Assembly (NCBI GenBank): GCA_032123675.1
Contig: JAQBEX010000149.1
Coordinates: 1 to 20,412, forward strand
Origin: Prado023 sp032123675
Lineage (GTDB): Bacteria > Actinomycetota > Actinomycetes > S36-B12 > CAIYMF01
DNA length: 20,412 nucleotides
Direction: 5' to 3'
Below the pieces are notes generated by a model that worked only from the letters and a program-made list of their open reading frames with translations, made no database searches and was not told the origin of the DNA. A program made the translations under genes and the position numbers. This document shows, one piece after another, positions 1-8,414 of this stretch (its first letter is position 1; each line of letters starts with the position of its first letter).

Positions 1-1700
1 CGCTGCCGGACGAGACCACGGCGCACCAGGCCGGCGACATCATCCGCGAGTCCTTCGGGCCGGGGTACTCCGGACCGCTGGCGATCGTCGCCCAGATGCA
101 CCGGGCTGCCGAGCTGCCCGTCGACACTGATCCGGCCGACGCAGACCCGGACTCCGCGACTGATCCGCGTGCACTGGACCCGCGCCTGGCAGACATCACG
201 GATGAGCTCGAAGCCACCGGGGAGCTCACCGAGGTGTCGGCCCCTGTGGTCAGCCCCGACGGCGGGGTCGTCATCTGGCGCGCGGTTCCCGCAACCGGCC
301 CCTCGGACAAGTCGACCGAGGCGCTCGTGACCCGCATGCGTACCCAGATCCTGCCGGCCGTCACCGAGGACGCGGACATGACGGCCTACGTGGGCGGGGT
401 GACCGCCGCCCGCACCGACCTGTCGCTGCGGATCGCCGACAGGTTGCTGCCGTTCATCCTCGGCGTGGCCACCCTGAGCTTCCTGCTGCTGATGGTCGCC
501 TATCGGTCCCTGGTGATCCCCGCCAAGGCAGCCGCGATGAACCTGCTGTCGATCTCGGCGGCCTACGGGGTCGTGGTCGCGGTCTTCCAGTGGGGGTGGG
601 GGGCCCAGCTCATCGGTCTGGACGGGCCGGTGCCCATCGAGTCGTACGTGCCGATGATGATGTTCGCGATCCTGTTCGGGCTGTCAATGGACTACGAGGT
701 GTTCCTGCTCACCGCGTTCAACGAGCACTACCAGCGGACCGGCAGCATCGTCACCGCGGTCCGGCGGGGCCTGGCCGACACCGGGCAGCTGATCACCGCG
801 GCCGCTCTGATCATGGTGGCCGTCTTCACGTCCTTCGTGATCCCGGACAACTCCGTGGTGAAGATGTTCGGCGTGGGCCTGGCCACCGCCGTGCTCGTGG
901 ACGCCACGATCGTGCGCTGCGTCCTCGTCCCGAGCCTGATGGTTCTCGCCGCCAGGTGGACGTGGTGGCTTCCCGGGTGGTTGGACCGAGCACTGCCCCA
1001 GTTGCATGTGGAGGGTGACCCGGCCCAGCTCGACAGCGTTGGCACGGTCCGGGTTCCACAGCCCGCCGACCAGCGGACGGCGACCGGCGCGGTCGCGCTC
1101 TTCGTCGGCGTCCTGGTCGCCTGGGTCGTCGGGACCGCGATGATCGAACAGCCCGCCGTTGCCCCGGGGGTCGCCCTCGCCGCGGCCTCGGCCGGCGGGG
1201 CGGCGCTTGCCTACCTGCCCCGCGCGACCAGGGGTGGCGGCGGGACGCTTGGGGTTCGACTGCTGCTGCTCCTGGCGGGGGCGGCCATGAGTGCCGCGGC
1301 GTTCAGCCTCGTCGGTGGGCTGACCCCCGCCACCCGCAGCAACACAGCCGTGCAGGCCGCCGTCGCGCTCCTGGTCCCGGCGCTCCTGACGGCGGTCACG
1401 CCGATGCGACGCGGCGCGATCCCGCTGCTGCTCGGGTCGATCGTGGCGGTGAGCGCCATGAGTTTCGGGGGCGCAGCCGCAGTGCCCGACGTGATCCTGA
1501 CCGCACTGATGGCCGCTGCGGTGACCCGCGTGGCCGGAGCCCTCGGCCGGATGCTGGGCCGCAGTGCGGGACAGGCCGCCGGGCGGGGCGACGGCGAGCC
1601 GGCGGCAGAGGCGGCGGAGGTGGCAGACGCAGCGGAGGCGGCGGAGGTGGCAGACAGCGCAGACGGCGCTGTCGCTGTGATGCGATCGGGGTCACCATGA
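1..1700 (+). CDS. MMPL/RND-family transporter, 3' part (5' end outside window)
   Basis: This is the C-terminal part of a proton-driven membrane exporter of the MMPL (RND superfamily) type. The frame is open from base 3, so the gene starts upstream of the window. The visible protein begins in the periplasmic loop (RESFGPGYSGPL, typical of MMPL proteins). It then has the second transmembrane bundle, including FILFG-like segment MMMFAILFGLSMDYEVFLL and the GQLITAAALIMVAVF helix. After the usual last helix there are about six further hydrophobic stretches (about bases 1080-1540), which is more than the standard MMPL second half needs. The protein ends in an Ala/Glu/Asp tail encoded by a short tandem repeat. 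The stop overlaps the next start as ATGA, so the two genes are translationally coupled. Likely substrates are lipids or hydrophobic compounds, but the sequence does not show which. Confidence 0.9.
   Translation, partial: LPDETTAHQAGDIIRESFGPGYSGPLAIVAQMHRAAELPVDTDPADADPDSATDPRALDPRLADITDELEATGELTEVSAPVVSPDGGVVIWRAVPATGPSDKSTEALVTRMRTQILPAVTEDADMTAYVGGVTAARTDLSLRIADRLLPFILGVATLSFLLLMVAYRSLVIPAKAAAMNLLSISAAYGVVVAVFQWGWGAQLIGLDGPVPIESYVPMMMFAILFGLSMDYEVFLLTAFNEHYQRTGSIVTAVRRGLADTGQLITAAALIMVAVFTSFVIPDNSVVKMFGVGLATAVLVDATIVRCVLVPSLMVLAARWTWWLPGWLDRALPQLHVEGDPAQLDSVGTVRVPQPADQRTATGAVALFVGVLVAWVVGTAMIEQPAVAPGVALAAASAGGAALAYLPRATRGGGGTLGVRLLLLLAGAAMSAAAFSLVGGLTPATRSNTAVQAAVALLVPALLTAVTPMRRGAIPLLLGSIVAVSAMSFGGAAAVPDVILTALMAAAVTRVAGALGRMLGRSAGQAAGRGDGEPAAEAAEVADAAEAAEVADSADGAVAVMRSGSP
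1608..1655 (+). repeat. 27-bp tandem repeat in the 3' end of the MMPL gene
   Basis: The 21-base stretch at 1608-1628 recurs exactly at 1635-1655, giving a 27-base period. It encodes two copies of EAAEVAD-type sequence in the acidic, alanine-rich C-terminal tail. The period is a multiple of three, so copy number change would keep the frame. Confidence 0.8.
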
Positions 1701-4126
1701 ACCGCACCCTGGCCCTCGGCGCCGCGGGACTGATCGTGGTCGCGGCGGCCGGCCCGGCCGCGACCTCGGCTGGGCCGGCGGCCGCCCCCATCCTCAGCGC
1801 GCAGGCCCGGGCCACAGCAGCAGCGTCGGACGAGCCGCGCCCGGAGGTGGTCAACGACGAGGTCGTCCTGGCCGAGCTGGACGCGAGCGGCCTGCCGGAG
1901 CGCGCCATCCTGGTCAGCCGCGTCACTGTGCAGGGCGCCGAGCGCGAGGTGATCGATCCGGCCAGCGCCACCAACGTCCGCTACCTCGATCGGCTGGGCC
2001 GCCCCAGCAGCACACCCGACGGCGTGGTGCTGATGGTCGGCGGAAGTCGCCCCACGGCCCTCACCGAGGCGCGGTTCGACAGGCCGCTGCCGGTGGCGCT
2101 GCACGCCGAGTACGCGGTGGACGGCGACGTGATGGCCGCGGCCGACGTCCCCGGGATCGCTGGGCAGATCACTGTGACCTACACCCTGACCAACACCACC
2201 GCCGCGCAGACCGAGCTGACCTACCCGGACGCCTCCGGGCAGGAGCAGACATCCGTCGAACCGGTGTTCGTCCCGTTCCAGGGAAGCCTGACAGCGACGC
2301 TTCCCGAGGACGCCGAGCTCGTCGAAGCCCCGGACGCGATGCTGGCCACCGACGAGCAGGGGCGGACGGTGGCCCGGTGGAACGTCTCGCTGTTCCCGCC
2401 GATCAGCACGCCCATCCAGACCCTCGAGCTGACCATGCGTACTGAGCGGGCTGCCGTCCCCGGCGTCGAGGTGCTCCTGACTCCCGCCGGCACCGATCAG
2501 GATCCCGCCACCGGGTTCGCCGACGAGCTGCTCGACGGGAGCAGCTCGGGAAGTGCGGAGTTGTACGAGGGGCTGAGCACCCTCGATGCTGCCGCCGGCG
2601 AGATCGCCCAGGGCACCGACGAGCTGGCCGCGGGGCTGGCCGACCTCGCGGCGGGTGCGCGTGCCGCCTCCGGGGCCTCGGAGACGCTGGCGCAGGGAGT
2701 GGGCGGCCTGGCCGATGGCGCCGACGCGGCCGCTGATGCCTCCGACACGCTCGCACAGGGAGTCGGCGGCCTGGCGGCAGGCGCTGACGACGTCGCCGCA
2801 GGGTCCGCGGAACTCGCCGGGGCGCTCGGGCAGGCCGCCGTCGGAGTGCAGGACCTCGCCCATGCGACCGCCGCACTGGCCCGGGCGACCTCCGGCAATC
2901 CGGCGGATCAGCTCGACCCGCTGATCACCGGTGGTGAGCAGATCGAGGCCGGCCTGCTCGAGGCGGCCGCGCGGATCGGTTCGCCCAGCGACCCCGTCCT
3001 GGACCTCATCACGCCCCTTCCACCGGACGGTGACACCACCTGCCCGCCTGGAGGGACGGCGCCGCCCGACGCCGACTGCGTGACCATCTACCAGGGGGTG
3101 CGGGCATTGCGGGACGGGCTAGCGGCCGTCGACGCAGTCGCCGCAGCACTCGAGGGCCGGGTGGACGCGGCCCGGGAGACCATCCTCGCCATGCTCGAGG
3201 GCCTCGGGTCGATCTCCGATGAGGTGACAGCCGCAGCCCAGGGAGCCGCCGAGCTGTACGGATCTTTGTGCCTCTCCCCGGATCCCCAGCTCGATGCCGA
3301 GTCGTGCGCCCAACTCCTGGCAGTCGCCGAGGCAGCGAAGTCCGCCCTGGCCACTGCCGGTGCGACCGTGCCAGACATCGAGGACCTCGTCGCAGCGCTG
3401 GCCATGCTGGAGAAGCAGGCCGCGACGCTGTCGACCGCCCTCGACGTCGCCCTGGCCTCCACCGAGCGGCTGCTCCTCGGCGTCGAGGCGCTCGGGCTCG
3501 CCGTGGGCACCGGGACGCCGAACCAGCCGGGGCTCGCGACCGCCATGGCCGTGTTGACCGCCGGGCTGGGCGAGCTCGCCGTTGAGCTCGTGCGCAGCCA
3601 GCAGGAGCTCACCACCGCCATCTCGGCCGTCGCCGGCGGATCTGCCGAGCTGGCTTCGGGATTCGACGACGCCGCAACGGGAGCCGGCGACTTGGCCGAC
3701 GGGTCCGAGCTGCTCGCGGACGGAGCCAAGGACGCAGCCAGCGGAGCAGACGCCCTGGCCGACGGGTCCGAGGAGCTCGCCCAGGGAGCGCAGGAGGCAG
3801 CTCAGGGTGCCGACCAGCTGTCCAGCGGGGTGTCCGGACTTGCCACCGGGACCGACGGTGCCGCCGCGGCGGGCGGCTACCTGGCCGAGGGGACCCAGGC
3901 CCTGCAGGACGGGACCGGGCCGGCGGTCGAGGGGGTCCTTGACGCCTCCATCAGCCCCGCCCTTGCCCAGGCCTGGCTCGAGGCCACCGCGGAGCGGGCC
4001 ACCGAGGCGCTGCCCTACGGGCCCCCGGTCGGCGCCCAGGGCAACGTCGCCTACGTGTTCAGCCTGGCCGAGGTGCCGGCGCCGCGATCCTTCTGGGAGC
4101 GGATCCGAGGCGCGTTCGGCGGCTGA
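1697..4126 (+). CDS. Secreted protein with X-X-X-Leu-X-X-Gly heptad repeats, MMPL partner
   Basis: This is an 809-residue exported protein. The N-terminus has a hydrophobic, Ala-rich signal-like segment (residues about 4-30). It is followed by a probable beta-rich domain (about 45-270). Two long blocks of Leu/Ala-x-x-Gly heptads lie at about 290-390 and 643-750 (units such as ELAAGLADLAAG, ADGSELLADGA). This pattern matches the actinobacterial 'X-X-X-Leu-X-X-Gly heptad repeat' proteins (TIGR03057-like), also seen in YhgE/Pip-type proteins. Between the blocks are a helical region and two close cysteine pairs (CPPGG...DADC and SLCLSP...AESC), likely disulfides outside the cytoplasm. I see no clear C-terminal membrane anchor. 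The start overlaps the MMPL stop by four bases (ATGA), so it probably works with the transporter, perhaps as a periplasmic or cell-wall adaptor. That role is inference. Confidence 0.8.
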   Translation: MNRTLALGAAGLIVVAAAGPAATSAGPAAAPILSAQARATAAASDEPRPEVVNDEVVLAELDASGLPERAILVSRVTVQGAEREVIDPASATNVRYLDRLGRPSSTPDGVVLMVGGSRPTALTEARFDRPLPVALHAEYAVDGDVMAAADVPGIAGQITVTYTLTNTTAAQTELTYPDASGQEQTSVEPVFVPFQGSLTATLPEDAELVEAPDAMLATDEQGRTVARWNVSLFPPISTPIQTLELTMRTERAAVPGVEVLLTPAGTDQDPATGFADELLDGSSSGSAELYEGLSTLDAAAGEIAQGTDELAAGLADLAAGARAASGASETLAQGVGGLADGADAAADASDTLAQGVGGLAAGADDVAAGSAELAGALGQAAVGVQDLAHATAALARATSGNPADQLDPLITGGEQIEAGLLEAAARIGSPSDPVLDLITPLPPDGDTTCPPGGTAPPDADCVTIYQGVRALRDGLAAVDAVAAALEGRVDAARETILAMLEGLGSISDEVTAAAQGAAELYGSLCLSPDPQLDAESCAQLLAVAEAAKSALATAGATVPDIEDLVAALAMLEKQAATLSTALDVALASTERLLLGVEALGLAVGTGTPNQPGLATAMAVLTAGLGELAVELVRSQQELTTAISAVAGGSAELASGFDDAATGAGDLADGSELLADGAKDAASGADALADGSEELAQGAQEAAQGADQLSSGVSGLATGTDGAAAAGGYLAEGTQALQDGTGPAVEGVLDASISPALAQAWLEATAERATEALPYGPPVGAQGNVAYVFSLAEVPAPRSFWERIRGAFGG

Positions 4127-4136
4127 CCAGCGGCCA

Positions 4137-4155
4137 GCGCCACCCGCCCTGGCGC
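4137..4155. terminator. Short hairpin between convergent genes (possible terminator)
   Basis: GCGCCA at 4137-4142 pairs with TGGCGC at 4150-4155 around a 7-base loop. It lies in the 35-base gap between the convergent heptad-repeat gene and the APH-like gene. There is no T tract, so termination is only inferred from position. Confidence 0.35.
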
Positions 4156-4161
4156 CGATCG

Positions 4162-5157
4162 CTACGCGTGCGCACGTCCCAGCCGCCACCCTGCCTGTCG
4201 CCGCAGGCCAGCCGTCACGGGTCCCGGGCCCCCCTTCAGGTACTCGAAGGCCGCGTTGTAGGCCCCAACCCAAGCGCCCGCCGCATGCGCCACCTGCCAC
4301 TCGAGGTCGCTCCAAGGACGGCCACGGGCCCGCGAGTACGTGTCAAGGAACTCGTCGTTCTGGGCCCGAGTGGAGATCTCGCAGTCGTAGACCGACACGT
4401 AGGTGAATGCCGAGTTCCCGGCGAGGACCGCCTCGGGCATCGCCACCACCGAGTCCCAGTCGTGGATCAGCAGCCGGTCGCTTCCGTCGACGCCTGGGAC
4501 CCAACGGCAGTTCTGCGCCTCGAAGTCGCCGTGTGCGGCGACAACGGACAGGGTGGCAACATCCGGGCGCATGAGCCGGGCCCTGGCACGGACGGCCACG
4601 TCGTACACGACCGGATCGATCCTGTCATCGACGCGATGCGGGTCCCAGCGATCGGAGGCCGGCGGCGGCCACACCCGACCGGGTTCGCCGTGCGCCCAGT
4701 TGAGCCACGGCGTCGCGGGTTCGAGGGTCGGCAGGTCCGCGACGGCCGGAGCAACGGCGACCATCTCAGCCAGGAGTCGCGCGTAGCCCGCGGCTCCGAT
4801 CGCCCCGACCGCCGCGACTCCCTCCCCCTCCCAGGTCTCGGCGTTCACGACCAGCGTGCGGACGTCCACACCTTCGGCGCCCGGTACTCCGTCGGCACGC
4901 ACGACAGTGTCGTCGTCAATCAGCGCAGCCGGGCCCGCCAGCGGCCGCGGACACGGGATCCCCGCCCGCCACACCGCCTCGTGCACGATCGTGCACGCCT
5001 GCTGCCGGTCCTGGGCGCCGCGCACCTTCAGGACCACCTCCCGGCCGTCGGCCAGCCGGACCCCGTGGACCGCGGACAGCCGCTGGATCCCGAAGAACTG
5101 CTCGACCGCGGGGCTCCCCAGGTGACGCGTGCACCAGTCAACAAGTAGCGCGTCCAT
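4162..5157 (-). CDS. APH-like (aminoglycoside phosphotransferase family) kinase
   Basis: This 331-residue protein has the fold signature of the APH/choline-kinase family. A candidate ATP-binding lysine is in VVLKV (Lys44), with a possible Glu partner near residue 60. The catalytic loop HGDFEAQN is at 209-216 (Asp211, Asn216), and the metal-binding IHDWD is at 232-235. The start at 5157 was chosen because GAGGAG lies just upstream on the minus strand; a longer frame to 5235 has no such site. Members of this family phosphorylate small molecules such as aminoglycosides, macrolides, choline, homoserine or sugars. The substrate cannot be read here, so it should not be called a resistance gene. It lies 111 bases downstream of apt on the same strand and may be co-transcribed with it. 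Confidence 0.8.
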   Translation of the reverse strand: MDALLVDWCTRHLGSPAVEQFFGIQRLSAVHGVRLADGREVVLKVRGAQDRQQACTIVHEAVWRAGIPCPRPLAGPAALIDDDTVVRADGVPGAEGVDVRTLVVNAETWEGEGVAAVGAIGAAGYARLLAEMVAVAPAVADLPTLEPATPWLNWAHGEPGRVWPPPASDRWDPHRVDDRIDPVVYDVAVRARARLMRPDVATLSVVAAHGDFEAQNCRWVPGVDGSDRLLIHDWDSVVAMPEAVLAGNSAFTYVSVYDCEISTRAQNDEFLDTYSRARGRPWSDLEWQVAHAAGAWVGAYNAAFEYLKGGPGPVTAGLRRQAGWRLGRAHA

Positions 5158-5268
5158 CAGGGCTCCTCGGGGTCGGGGACCGCGTGCGGTCGGATAGGTG
5201 CTGAGAGCTCCAGGGTGGCCACGGATCAGAGCCACCGTCTCCGAGAGGGAGCCGCATCGAGGTAGGGG

Positions 5269-5904
5269 TCAATACTGCAGGAGTGCGGCGAACTCGGCAC
5301 CGTCAGCCGCCGCTGCCAGGGCAGCGCGTCCACCCAGTTCCGCCAGCTCGACGAGCACGCACGTGCCGGCCACGGTCCCACCCGCGGCCTGCACCAAGGC
5401 GATCGTGGCTGCCGCAGTTCCGCCCGTGGCCAGCAGGTCGTCGACCACGAGCACCCGATGATTCCGGTCGAGGGCGTCCTGGTGGATCTCCAGCGAGTCC
5501 AGCCCGTACTCCAACTCGTAGTCCACGGTGTACACGGCCGCAGGCAGCTTGCCGGGCTTGCGCACGGGGACGAAGCCCACTCCCAGCTGGTAGGCCATCA
5601 CGGACCCGAGGATGAAACCGCGGGACTCGATGCCGACGACCACGTCGAAGTCCCAGCCCTGCACCGCATCGCAGAGCAGGTCGACCGTGGCCCGCCAGGC
5701 CGCGGGGTCGCGCAGCACCGTGGTGACGTCGCGGAACAGGATCCCCGGCTTCGGGAAGTCCGGGACGTCGCGCATCAGGGACTGGATCCGGACCATCCGC
5801 TCCTCAGGGGTCAGCGCCGCGGCCGGCGACCGAGCATCACCGGGGCCCCGCGTGGAGGCCTGGGCCTGGCTCGTTCCTGCGTGCGTGGTCGGCTGCTCGC
5901 TCAC
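5269..5904 (-). CDS. apt: Adenine phosphoribosyltransferase
   Basis: This enzyme converts adenine and PRPP to AMP and pyrophosphate (purine salvage, cytoplasm). The PRPP-binding loop VLVVDDLLATGGT is at residues 151-163. The APT N-terminal signature DFPKPGILFRDVT is at about 49-61, and VVVGIESRGFILG (about 88-100) is also characteristic. From the GTG at 5904 the protein has 211 residues. The ATG at 5796 would give 175 residues, nearer the usual APT length of about 170-185, and has GAGGAG upstream though very close. I list 5904 because CAGAAT stands six bases before it, as in other likely leaderless starts here. The first 36 residues are then a low-complexity extension. In many Actinobacteria apt sits between secDF and relA; that context is absent here. 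Confidence 0.9.
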   Translation of the reverse strand: MSEQPTTHAGTSQAQASTRGPGDARSPAAALTPEERMVRIQSLMRDVPDFPKPGILFRDVTTVLRDPAAWRATVDLLCDAVQGWDFDVVVGIESRGFILGSVMAYQLGVGFVPVRKPGKLPAAVYTVDYELEYGLDSLEIHQDALDRNHRVLVVDDLLATGGTAAATIALVQAAGGTVAGTCVLVELAELGGRAALAAAADGAEFAALLQY

Positions 5905-5960
5905 GCCCTGATTCTGCCCCGCGGCGGCATCATCGTCGCGTGTGGGGGATGCTAGCCCTG

Positions 5961-7508
5961 ATGGATGACGACGACCTGACCCCCGATGAGGCCACCGAGG
6001 ACGAGCTCTGGGAGATGCTGAACGAGGCCTCCGGGGTCGACCGGGCGCGCATCCTGCACGAGTTGGGCGGGCGCGCATTCTCCGACCGGGAGTACGAGCA
6101 ATCGGTGGCGTTGGCAGAGTCCGCTGCCGTCCAGGCACGCGAGGTGGGCGACGAGCTGCTCACTGCCCGCAGCCTCTTCGGGCAGGCCGCCGGGCTGAGG
6201 AGGCTCGGCCGGACCCAGGAACTCATCGAGGTCGCCATGGAGGCCGCCGACCTGCTCCGCGCGAACGGGGAACCGGCGGAGATCGCCGAGTGCCATGGCA
6301 TGGTCGCCGCAGCGTTCTCCGACCTCGGCGATGACACCACCTCGCTGGAGCACTGGTCCAGTGCCGCCCGACTCTTCGAGAGCGAGGAGGCCCCCGACGA
6401 GGCGGGACGGATGTGGATGTCGCTGGGCGAGGCGCTGGGCCGGCTCAACCGCAGCGAGGAGTCCCTGGAGACCTTCGACCATGCGCGGGCACTGTTCCGG
6501 ACCGGCGAGGAGCCGGGGGCCGTGCCGTGGGCCGACGATCGAGCCGCCGCGGCGCTGATCGACCTGGGCCGGGCCGAGGAGGCGCTCGAGCGGCTGCGGG
6601 CTGCGCTGGCCGTCCGTGAGGCACAGCGCGACGTGCCCCGGATCGCCTACGCCAACTATCGACTCGGATGGACCCTGCGGCTGGTCGGGCAGTTCGAGGA
6701 GGCACTGTCGCACCTGAGCATCGCCGCGGAACTCTTCGACGAGCTCGAGGAGCTGGAGGGCCGCGCCCGGTGCGACCTGGAGGCGGCAAATGCGCTGACC
6801 TCCCTGGGCCAGTTCGAGGACGCCGATGAGCTCTACCGGCGCGTGCGCGCAGTCTTCGACGCGCTCGGGCACGACGCCCAGGTAATCCTCAGCGATGCCA
6901 ACCGGGCGGTCCTGCTGGCCCGGACCGGAAAGCTCGCTGAGGCTGCCGAACTCAACGCCCGCCTGGTCGCCATGGCCACCGAGGCAGACGTCACCTGGCT
7001 GATCGGCGACATCAGCAATCACCTCGCCCGGAATCTCATCGAGTTGGATCGCCCGGCGGAGGCGCTCGAGGCCCTTGACGCACAGGACCCTGAGACGACC
7101 GAGAAGGCTGCGGCCGTCCAGTCGGCAGCCCTGCGCGCGAAGGCCCTGCTGGCCACCGGCCGACGCGCGATGGCCGCTCGCGCGGCCGAGGACGGCCTTC
7201 GTCTGGCCGCCGAGGCCGAGATGGTCGCCGAACGGGCCGAGCTCTACGAGATGCGCGGGTTGTCGCGGGTCTCGTCCCGCAGCGGACCCCGGGTCGCGGC
7301 CGCCGAGCGCGACCTCGCCCATGCCGTGGCCCTGTACCTCGCCGCGGGCCTGACGGAGAAGGCCCGTGAGCTCTCCACGAGGTTCCTGCCGAGCCCGGGG
7401 ATCCACGTGCGCCGCGGCGGCGGCTTCCTCAGCGACCAACCCACGCTGCCGCTACCGGAGCCCAAGGCCGAGCGCAACGAGTCCCGCACCGAACCCCGCA
7501 ACGACTGA
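5961..7508 (+). CDS. Tetratricopeptide-repeat (TPR) protein
   Basis: This is a 515-residue, almost wholly helical soluble protein with many TPR-like helix pairs. Examples are LGQAAG..., YANYRLGWTLRLVGQFEEALSHLSIAAELF, and ALTSLGQFEDADELYRRVRAVF. No signal peptide or catalytic domain is visible, and the N-terminus is very acidic (MDDDDLTPDEATEDELWEML). TPRs form protein-binding scaffolds; the partner is unknown. I chose ATG 5961, with GGGGGA about 11 bases upstream. In-frame alternatives are ATG 5949 and GTG 5940, the latter with CATCAT six bases before it as a possible leaderless start. It is divergent from apt; only about 56 bases separate the starts, so their promoters must overlap. Confidence 0.8.
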   Translation: MDDDDLTPDEATEDELWEMLNEASGVDRARILHELGGRAFSDREYEQSVALAESAAVQAREVGDELLTARSLFGQAAGLRRLGRTQELIEVAMEAADLLRANGEPAEIAECHGMVAAAFSDLGDDTTSLEHWSSAARLFESEEAPDEAGRMWMSLGEALGRLNRSEESLETFDHARALFRTGEEPGAVPWADDRAAAALIDLGRAEEALERLRAALAVREAQRDVPRIAYANYRLGWTLRLVGQFEEALSHLSIAAELFDELEELEGRARCDLEAANALTSLGQFEDADELYRRVRAVFDALGHDAQVILSDANRAVLLARTGKLAEAAELNARLVAMATEADVTWLIGDISNHLARNLIELDRPAEALEALDAQDPETTEKAAAVQSAALRAKALLATGRRAMAARAAEDGLRLAAEAEMVAERAELYEMRGLSRVSSRSGPRVAAAERDLAHAVALYLAAGLTEKARELSTRFLPSPGIHVRRGGGFLSDQPTLPLPEPKAERNESRTEPRND

Positions 7509-7598
7509 CCCAAGACCCGCCCGGTCGAGGCCCGGCCGCCCCGGTTCCGCCCGCTACCCGGCCCCGCCGCCTCGGTCGCCCGGCACGCCTGCTCCCAT

Positions 7599-7618
7599 CC
7601 TCCCCGAATTCGGGGAGG
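7599..7618. terminator. 20-bp perfect palindrome between convergent genes
   Basis: CCTCCCCGAATTCGGGGAGG is its own reverse complement. It lies in the 166-base gap (7509-7674) between the convergent TPR and PlsC-like genes. As RNA it would fold into a stem closed by its AT centre. A bidirectional terminator is the simplest reading, though there is no U tract. I see nothing else in that gap. Confidence 0.45.
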
Positions 7619-7674
7619 GCGGGCGGAAATCGGGAGGCGAGCGTCGGACGGCTCGCCGGGCGGAGCAGCTCGGG

Positions 7675-8331
7675 TCAGCTGGCCTCGGGCTGGTTCTGCG
7701 CGGGTTCGTTGGGCGCGGGCTGGTTCTGCGCTGGCTCGGCGGGCGCGGGCTGGTTCTCCGAGTGCTCGTCCTCTTCGCGCAGCCGCGGGGGGGTTGCCCG
7801 GTCAGGGTTCACGCCGCGGACGTCGGCGTAGAAGTCCCGGATGATGTCCATGTCGGCACGGACATCGCCGGTGAGGTGGATGACTGGGCCGAACCCCATG
7901 CGCTTGTTCTGGGCATCGCAGTAGCCCAGGCAGATGTCGAGGTTGCCCTGCTCGGCGATCCGGTAGAAGCCGGACTTCCAGTACTCCTTGCGGCTGCGAG
8001 TTCCCTCCGGGGCGATCACCAGGCTCAGGTGCTTGGACGTCCCGGCTTTGGCCACGAGGTCCTCGACCATGCCCTGGGGAGCCTTGCGGTCCACGGCAAC
8101 CCCACCGAGACGACGCATGAGCCGCCCGGACGGGCCGCGGAAGGCCTCCTTCTTCATCAGGAAGTGCGGCTCCACGCCGGTGGCCCACGTCAGCATCAGC
8201 ATGAGCGGGAAGTCCCAGTTGGACGTGTGCGGTGCGGCGATCATCATGATCACCCGGTCCGGCGGCGGGTCACCGTCGATCTCCCACCCGGCCCGGTCCA
8301 GCAGGAACCGGGAGATGCCCTGCAGATTCAT
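7675..8331 (-). CDS. PlsC-like 1-acylglycerol-3-phosphate O-acyltransferase
   Basis: This 218-residue protein carries the glycerolipid acyltransferase motifs HTSNWD (HX4D, His35 and Asp40) and APEGTRSR (EGTR, residues 109-112). The family transfers acyl groups to lysophosphatidic acid or related acceptors at the inner membrane face. It is closest in look to the short 'PHTSNWDF' subgroup, which lacks obvious transmembrane helices, so the acceptor may differ from that of canonical PlsC. The last 28 residues are three units of NQPAPxEPAQ encoded by a 30-bp repeat. The start is supported by TAAGGT (8338-8343) six bases before the ATG, suggesting a leaderless mRNA; AAGG in the same place could also act as a ribosome binding site. 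Confidence 0.82.
   Translation of the reverse strand: MNLQGISRFLLDRAGWEIDGDPPPDRVIMMIAAPHTSNWDFPLMLMLTWATGVEPHFLMKKEAFRGPSGRLMRRLGGVAVDRKAPQGMVEDLVAKAGTSKHLSLVIAPEGTRSRKEYWKSGFYRIAEQGNLDICLGYCDAQNKRMGFGPVIHLTGDVRADMDIIRDFYADVRGVNPDRATPPRLREEDEHSENQPAPAEPAQNQPAPNEPAQNQPEAS
7687..7757 (-). repeat. 30-bp coding tandem repeat, 2.4 copies
   Basis: On the plus strand a 30-base unit starting GGGCTGGTTCTG occurs at 7687-7716 and 7717-7746, with a partial third at 7747-7757. On the minus strand it encodes the Gln/Pro/Ala tail of the PlsC-like protein. The period keeps the frame. Confidence 0.8.
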
Positions 8332-8414
8332 GGAAGGACCTTACGCCGCCGTAGGTTGATCCGGCCATTCTGGGATCGGCGAACCATGTCCGTGACCCGT
8401 GCCGCCTCATGACA

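Noticed and set aside
1211..2863. 550-residue open frame on the minus strand
   Set aside because: It is a shadow of the MMPL and heptad-repeat genes. High GC at third positions keeps antisense frames open; composition is Arg/Gly/Pro-rich with no domain.
4162..5157. Antibiotic resistance gene
   Set aside because: The APH fold is clear, but the family includes many housekeeping kinases and no resistance-specific signature or mobile context is visible.
5158..5268. Terminator between apt and the APH-like gene
   Set aside because: GGTGGC/GCCACC (5214-5219, 5231-5236) is only a 6-bp stem with an 11-base loop, too weak to claim.
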